Positions 61,065 to 64,000 of a DNA stretch of 64,000 nucleotides are shown piece after piece (the first letter of the stretch is position 1; every line of letters begins with the position of its first letter). The translations under genes and the position numbers were made by a program. Below the pieces are notes generated by a model. That model saw only the letters and a list, made by a program, of their open reading frames with translations. It was not told where the DNA came from and ran no database searches. Source of the DNA: a bacterium (GTDB lineage: Bacteria; Gemmatimonadota; Gemmatimonadetes; Longimicrobiales; RSA9); assembly GCA_003242735.1 (NCBI GenBank), contig QGVH01000018.1, forward strand, positions 1-64,000, read 5' to 3'.

Positions 61065-62081
61065 TCACTCCTGGCCGCTCCGGTCCTGGACGGGGATGTA
61101 TTCGGCGGCCGCGATGAACGCGGACCAGCGGTCCTCGAGATCGCCCAACAGGCGGACGGGGTCGCCGTCCTTCTTGAGCCGGACGAGGAGCTCGAGCGTC
61201 GCGATGCCGTCGGAGTGCTGCCGTTTGCCGACGACGCGCCAGTCCTTCGCCGCATCGCCGAGCGCGGCCTCGAGCCCTTCCAGCGCCGCGTCGGGGTCGG
61301 GCGAATGGATGAGCAGGACGCCGTCGGTCTCCATGTCGCTCGCACGGCGCGGCAGCTCGGTGCGGATCGCCGTCCGTTCCTCGGTGCCCCGGGCCACGAG
61401 CAGCCCCGAATCCCCCACCGCGAGCACGCCCTCGCCTCCGCCGGCCACGGCGCCGGCGTCGAGCTGCCAGAGCGCGAGGACGACGAGGTTGAACGAGAGG
61501 GAGATGACGAGCGCGATGTCGAGCGCCTGCACGCCCGCGGCGAGACCGAGGCCGAGGGCGAGGAAGACGTACACCGCGTCGCGTGGATCCTTGAGCGTGT
61601 TGCGGAAGCGGACGGCGGCGACGATCCCCGCGAGGCTGAACGCGAGGGCGAGGCTGTTCTTGACGACGATGACGATGCCGGCCACGACGAGCGGCAGCAC
61701 GATCATCGACTGGACCAACGAGCGGTCGGTGCGCAGCCCACGGGTGTAGCGGTAGACCCAGGCGACGGGGAGAACGAGGGCGAGCGTGCCGAGGATGACG
61801 AGCGCGGTGGTCAGCGCGCGGTGCGGCGTGGGGCTCAGCGCGGCGCCGGTGGGCGCGCGGGCCAGCTCCGGCACCTCCTGGACGGCCGGGAGCACGATCG
61901 GCGCGACGAGTGCATTCCGGACCGCCGGCACGGAGCGCGTCAGGACCGCCGCGAGTCCCGCGGCCCCGGCGTAGTACGCCAGCAAACGCAGGAACGGAGC
62001 GCGCCGCGGCCGGCGCCCCCGAGTCGAACGCTGCTCCCTTCCACCACGTCCCGAGCGGGACCGCTTCTCATCCCAGGTCAT
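61065..62081 (-). CDS. DUF4956 membrane protein
   Basis: A 338-residue inner-membrane protein. After a basic N-terminus there are membrane helices at about 31-45, 90-112, 123-147 and 158-200, including the DUF4956 region (VKNSLALAFSLAGIVAAVRF, then RNTLKDPRDAVYVFLALGLG). The last third (about 240-338) is a cytosolic ACT-like domain (GVLLIHSPDPDAALEGLEAAL). DUF4956 proteins commonly neighbour CYTH/VTC polyphosphate polymerases and CotH-type kinases. ATG at 62081 has GAAGGG upstream. First gene of the operon with the kinase-like barrel protein and CYTH-PPK1. Confidence 0.85.
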   Translation of the reverse strand: MTWDEKRSRSGRGGREQRSTRGRRPRRAPFLRLLAYYAGAAGLAAVLTRSVPAVRNALVAPIVLPAVQEVPELARAPTGAALSPTPHRALTTALVILGTLALVLPVAWVYRYTRGLRTDRSLVQSMIVLPLVVAGIVIVVKNSLALAFSLAGIVAAVRFRNTLKDPRDAVYVFLALGLGLAAGVQALDIALVISLSFNLVVLALWQLDAGAVAGGGEGVLAVGDSGLLVARGTEERTAIRTELPRRASDMETDGVLLIHSPDPDAALEGLEAALGDAAKDWRVVGKRQHSDGIATLELLVRLKKDGDPVRLLGDLEDRWSAFIAAAEYIPVQDRSGQE

Positions 62082-62341
62082 CCACCCTTCACGGAGCGGT
62101 GTTCCCACCCCGCCGGTTCCCTCGTCTCCGAGTCCTTCGCCTGGCCGACGCCGCCAGAGGCGCCAGCGCCAGGGGGCAAGAACCGTGCACCGTGCCGATG
62201 GATGGACGCCCGGATGCGACCTCGCGGCCACTCCGGGCGTCGAATGTGAGGGAGCAATCAGGATCAGGTGGAAGGCGCTGGGGGGAGCTGGCGCTCGGGA
62301 GCGTGAGTTCGTTCACGCGGCCCGCCGCCCCCACGCGCCGC

Positions 62342-63508
62342 TCAGCGCCGCGGCCCCAGGGGGGCTTCGAGCTCAGCGAGCCGCTGCTCCAGCGCAGGGA
62401 TGTGCACCGCCTGCTTCGCCGGCTCGGCCTCGTACCGCTGCTGCTGCTCGCGCAACGCCTGCACCAGCACCGCCGCAAGCTGCGTGTACGAGAGCGAGAG
62501 GTAGCCGTCCGCTTCAGCCTTCACCAGCTCCGGGAAGAGCTCGGCCACCTCCTGCGCCAGGAGCCCGATCTGCTTCTCCCGGCTCCAGCCCACGCCTTCC
62601 TTGAACCGGTAGGTCACCGGCTGGAGGCGGAGCACGCGGTCCAGCACGCCCTCCAGCGGCTCGATCTCCTCCTTGAGCCGCGCATCCGAGCTCTGCGTCA
62701 GCGTGCCGGCGATCGTCAGGTTGCCGTTCTTGAAGAGCGTGAGCGCGTTCGAGCGGCTGGCGTCACTCGTCCCGTTGCCGGCCACGAAGAGCGGGTCGGT
62801 CGCTACCCAAGCATTCGGATTGCCCGCGATCACGTTGTACCGCCCGATGGCGAGGGATGCGTAGGCCTGCGCAGTCGTTCTCTCCCCGAGTGCAGCGGAG
62901 GCACCACCGCTGGCAGTCGTCTGGGAGCCGAATGCAGCGGAGTATTCACCGCTGGCAGTCGTACTGCGCCCGAATGCAACGGAGTAGAGACCCAGGTTTG
63001 CCAGGTCTCACTCACTCCCTGTTGCCCACCCCGCGCGGAAGGCGGCCCTTGCCGGATACCAGAGCAAGCGGACCCCGGGGCCGCTCACCGGCAACGGGGT
63101 GCTGGAGCTGAACGTCCCCGTCACCGCGACGCCGCTGTTCGAGTTCCGCGCACCGCCGAGCAGCAAGTACTGCGGGTGATCGTCCGCATCGAGGCCCTGG
63201 AGCTGGCCATGCACGCTCGGTCCCGGAGGCCCCGGCGGCCCCGCAGGACCAGCGGGTCCGGCCGGCCCCACAGGACCCATCACGTTCCACTCGAACTCTG
63301 TGTGCGCCTTCGAATTGCACGTCGCCGGCAGCCCCGGCACCCCCACCCGGTACATCGTCCCGCCTCCCGGCACATCGCACGCCCGGATCGTGTCCGACGC
63401 CGTGCCTTGCTGCTGCTGCGCCCCCGCACCCTGCACCCCCGGCCCGCAGAGCGCGAAGAGCGCCGCCAGCAGCAGCCACGACCAACGCCTTCCTCGGCAC
63501 GGCTTCAT
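62342..63508 (-). pseudogene. collagen-like / YadA-head / S74 fibre gene split by an in-frame TGA
   Basis: One reading frame from ATG 63508 (GGAGG upstream) to 62342, broken only by TGA at 63008-63010. Part 1: signal peptide, a collagen-like run (about residues 78-97, GPAGPAGPAGPPGPPGP), then a fibre domain to AGWATGSE. After the TGA the frame continues DLANLGLYSVAFG and TTASGEYSAAFGS, TTASGGASAALGE, YadA/Hia-type head repeats, then an S74 intramolecular chaperone domain (SDARLKEEIEPLEGVLDRVL, LLAQEVAELFPELV) with a terminal coiled coil. The family expects Trp (TGG) at the stop position. It is a trimeric surface fibre, now probably cut to its first 166 residues. Confidence 0.75.
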
Positions 63509-63560
63509 GTGGCACCTCCATCGACGGGGATCGACGGCGTGTACAGCCGCGCCGCACGTC

Positions 63561-64000
63561 TCAGCGCGCGAGCGCGTAGTACGTCTCCGCCACGTCCAGC
63601 ACATGCTGGATCGCCGCCCGGTCCGGCAGGCTCTCCGGCGCGTCCGGCAGCGCTCCGAGCGCAGAGCGGGCAGCGCGGATCACGCGGCACGCCGCGTCCG
63701 GCGCAGCACTCGCCTGCGCCGAGCGCAGCGCCGCCGTCAGCTCCGCCGCGCGCTCACTCTCGCCGAGCCCCGGCGCCAGCCGCTCGGCCGCATCCAGCAA
63801 CGCCACCCGAACGTCCTGCTCTGTGGCTTGGCTCACCGTCGCCTGCTCGTAGACCACCTGCGCACGGCACGGCTCCGGGGCGATCGCCGCCCCCGGCTCC
63901 GCCTCGTCGCCGCACGCGAGCAGAACCTCCGCAATCACTGGGAGGACGAGGCTCGCATGGTCCGGTGCGGCGCGGGCCTTCGCGAACCCGCCGCACGCCC
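63561..64000 (-). CDS. partial exported or soluble protein at the window edge
   Basis: The frame is open to the end of the window, so the start is missing; the visible part begins ACGGFAKARAAPDHASLVLP and continues through VIAEVLLACGDEAEPG to the stop at 63561 (about 146 residues). It is helical and Ala-rich (VSQATEQDVRVALLDAAERL, AAELTAALRSAQASA), with three further Cys. It lies 52 bases upstream of the fibre gene on the same strand and may share its transcript. No family recognised. Confidence 0.55.
   Translation of the reverse strand, partial: ACGGFAKARAAPDHASLVLPVIAEVLLACGDEAEPGAAIAPEPCRAQVVYEQATVSQATEQDVRVALLDAAERLAPGLGESERAAELTAALRSAQASAAPDAACRVIRAARSALGALPDAPESLPDRAAIQHVLDVAETYYALAR

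Noticed and set aside
63008-63010. TGA in the fibre gene as a selenocysteine codon
   Set aside because: The expected residue is Trp in a structural repeat, not a redox site, and no selenium-insertion hairpin or machinery was seen.
63410-63430. Gln-rich CTG repeats as a functional repeat array
   Set aside because: A short coding run just after the signal peptide of the fibre gene, not an array.
1-64000. CRISPR array, prophage, rRNA operon or replication origin
   Set aside because: No regularly spaced repeats, phage structural genes, rRNA sequence, or DnaA-box cluster were seen; the S74 domain belongs to a cellular fibre.

Overview
The window is a GC-rich chromosomal segment, most probably from a member of the Gemmatimonadota or a close relative. 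This is inferred from the gene repertoire: a PadR-regulated ADOP-type ABC permease, several secreted six-bladed beta-propeller proteins or their remains, an S74-type fibre, a caa3-type oxidase with fused subunits I and III, and many outer-membrane barrels ending in Phe or Tyr. No rRNA, insertion sequence, prophage or CRISPR array was seen. Most starts are backed by clear Shine-Dalgarno sequences. Several genes are broken by single frameshifts or stops, which could be true decay or draft-assembly errors.

Layout. 0-6.5 kb: small and partly broken stress-type genes (lipoprotein, BON-like, frameshifted DUF6624), an ATP-grasp ligase, an FMN reductase and a Zn alcohol dehydrogenase of the T. brockii type. 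6.9-12.8 kb: a beta-propeller protein, the ADOP permease and its PadR repressor with a candidate operator, a decayed propeller gene, a tRNA-like gene with an irregular anticodon arm, and an outer-membrane barrel. 13-19 kb: patatin phospholipase, orphan hybrid-sensor histidine kinase (CHASE3-GAF), L,D-transpeptidase, TolB-like pseudogene and a DUF72 protein. 19.2-23.2 kb: the terminal oxidase operon. 23.4-30.2 kb: secreted DPP4-like peptidase, then a compositionally different three-gene block (unknown lipoprotein-like protein, Ig-domain lipoprotein ending in an M15-like zinc peptidase, and a secreted protein with two CBM5/12-like modules). 30.3-38 kb: DUF421 pair and a complete GbsR-TolC-MFP-RND efflux operon.

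38.4-46.6 kb: BNR-repeat protein with an upstream LacI-type palindrome, a GH1 glycosidase whose nucleophile Glu is replaced by Ala, MgtE, a double universal stress protein, and a four-gene CBS - baeRF - FeoA-like - cytochrome c run. 46.9-54.5 kb: beta-barrel porin, YceI, DUF3108, two small membrane proteins, a propeller pseudogene, an SDR protein, a head-to-head damaged regulator/DUF4142 pair and a cupredoxin.

54.5-64 kb: GreA, then the most striking unit, a tightly coupled operon of DUF4956 membrane protein, a periplasmic kinase-like/BamA-like outer-membrane protein, and a CYTH-(Nudix-like)-PPK1 fusion, which suggests an envelope-linked polyphosphate system. The window ends with a collagen-like/YadA-head/S74 fibre gene split by an in-frame TGA and a partial gene running off the edge.
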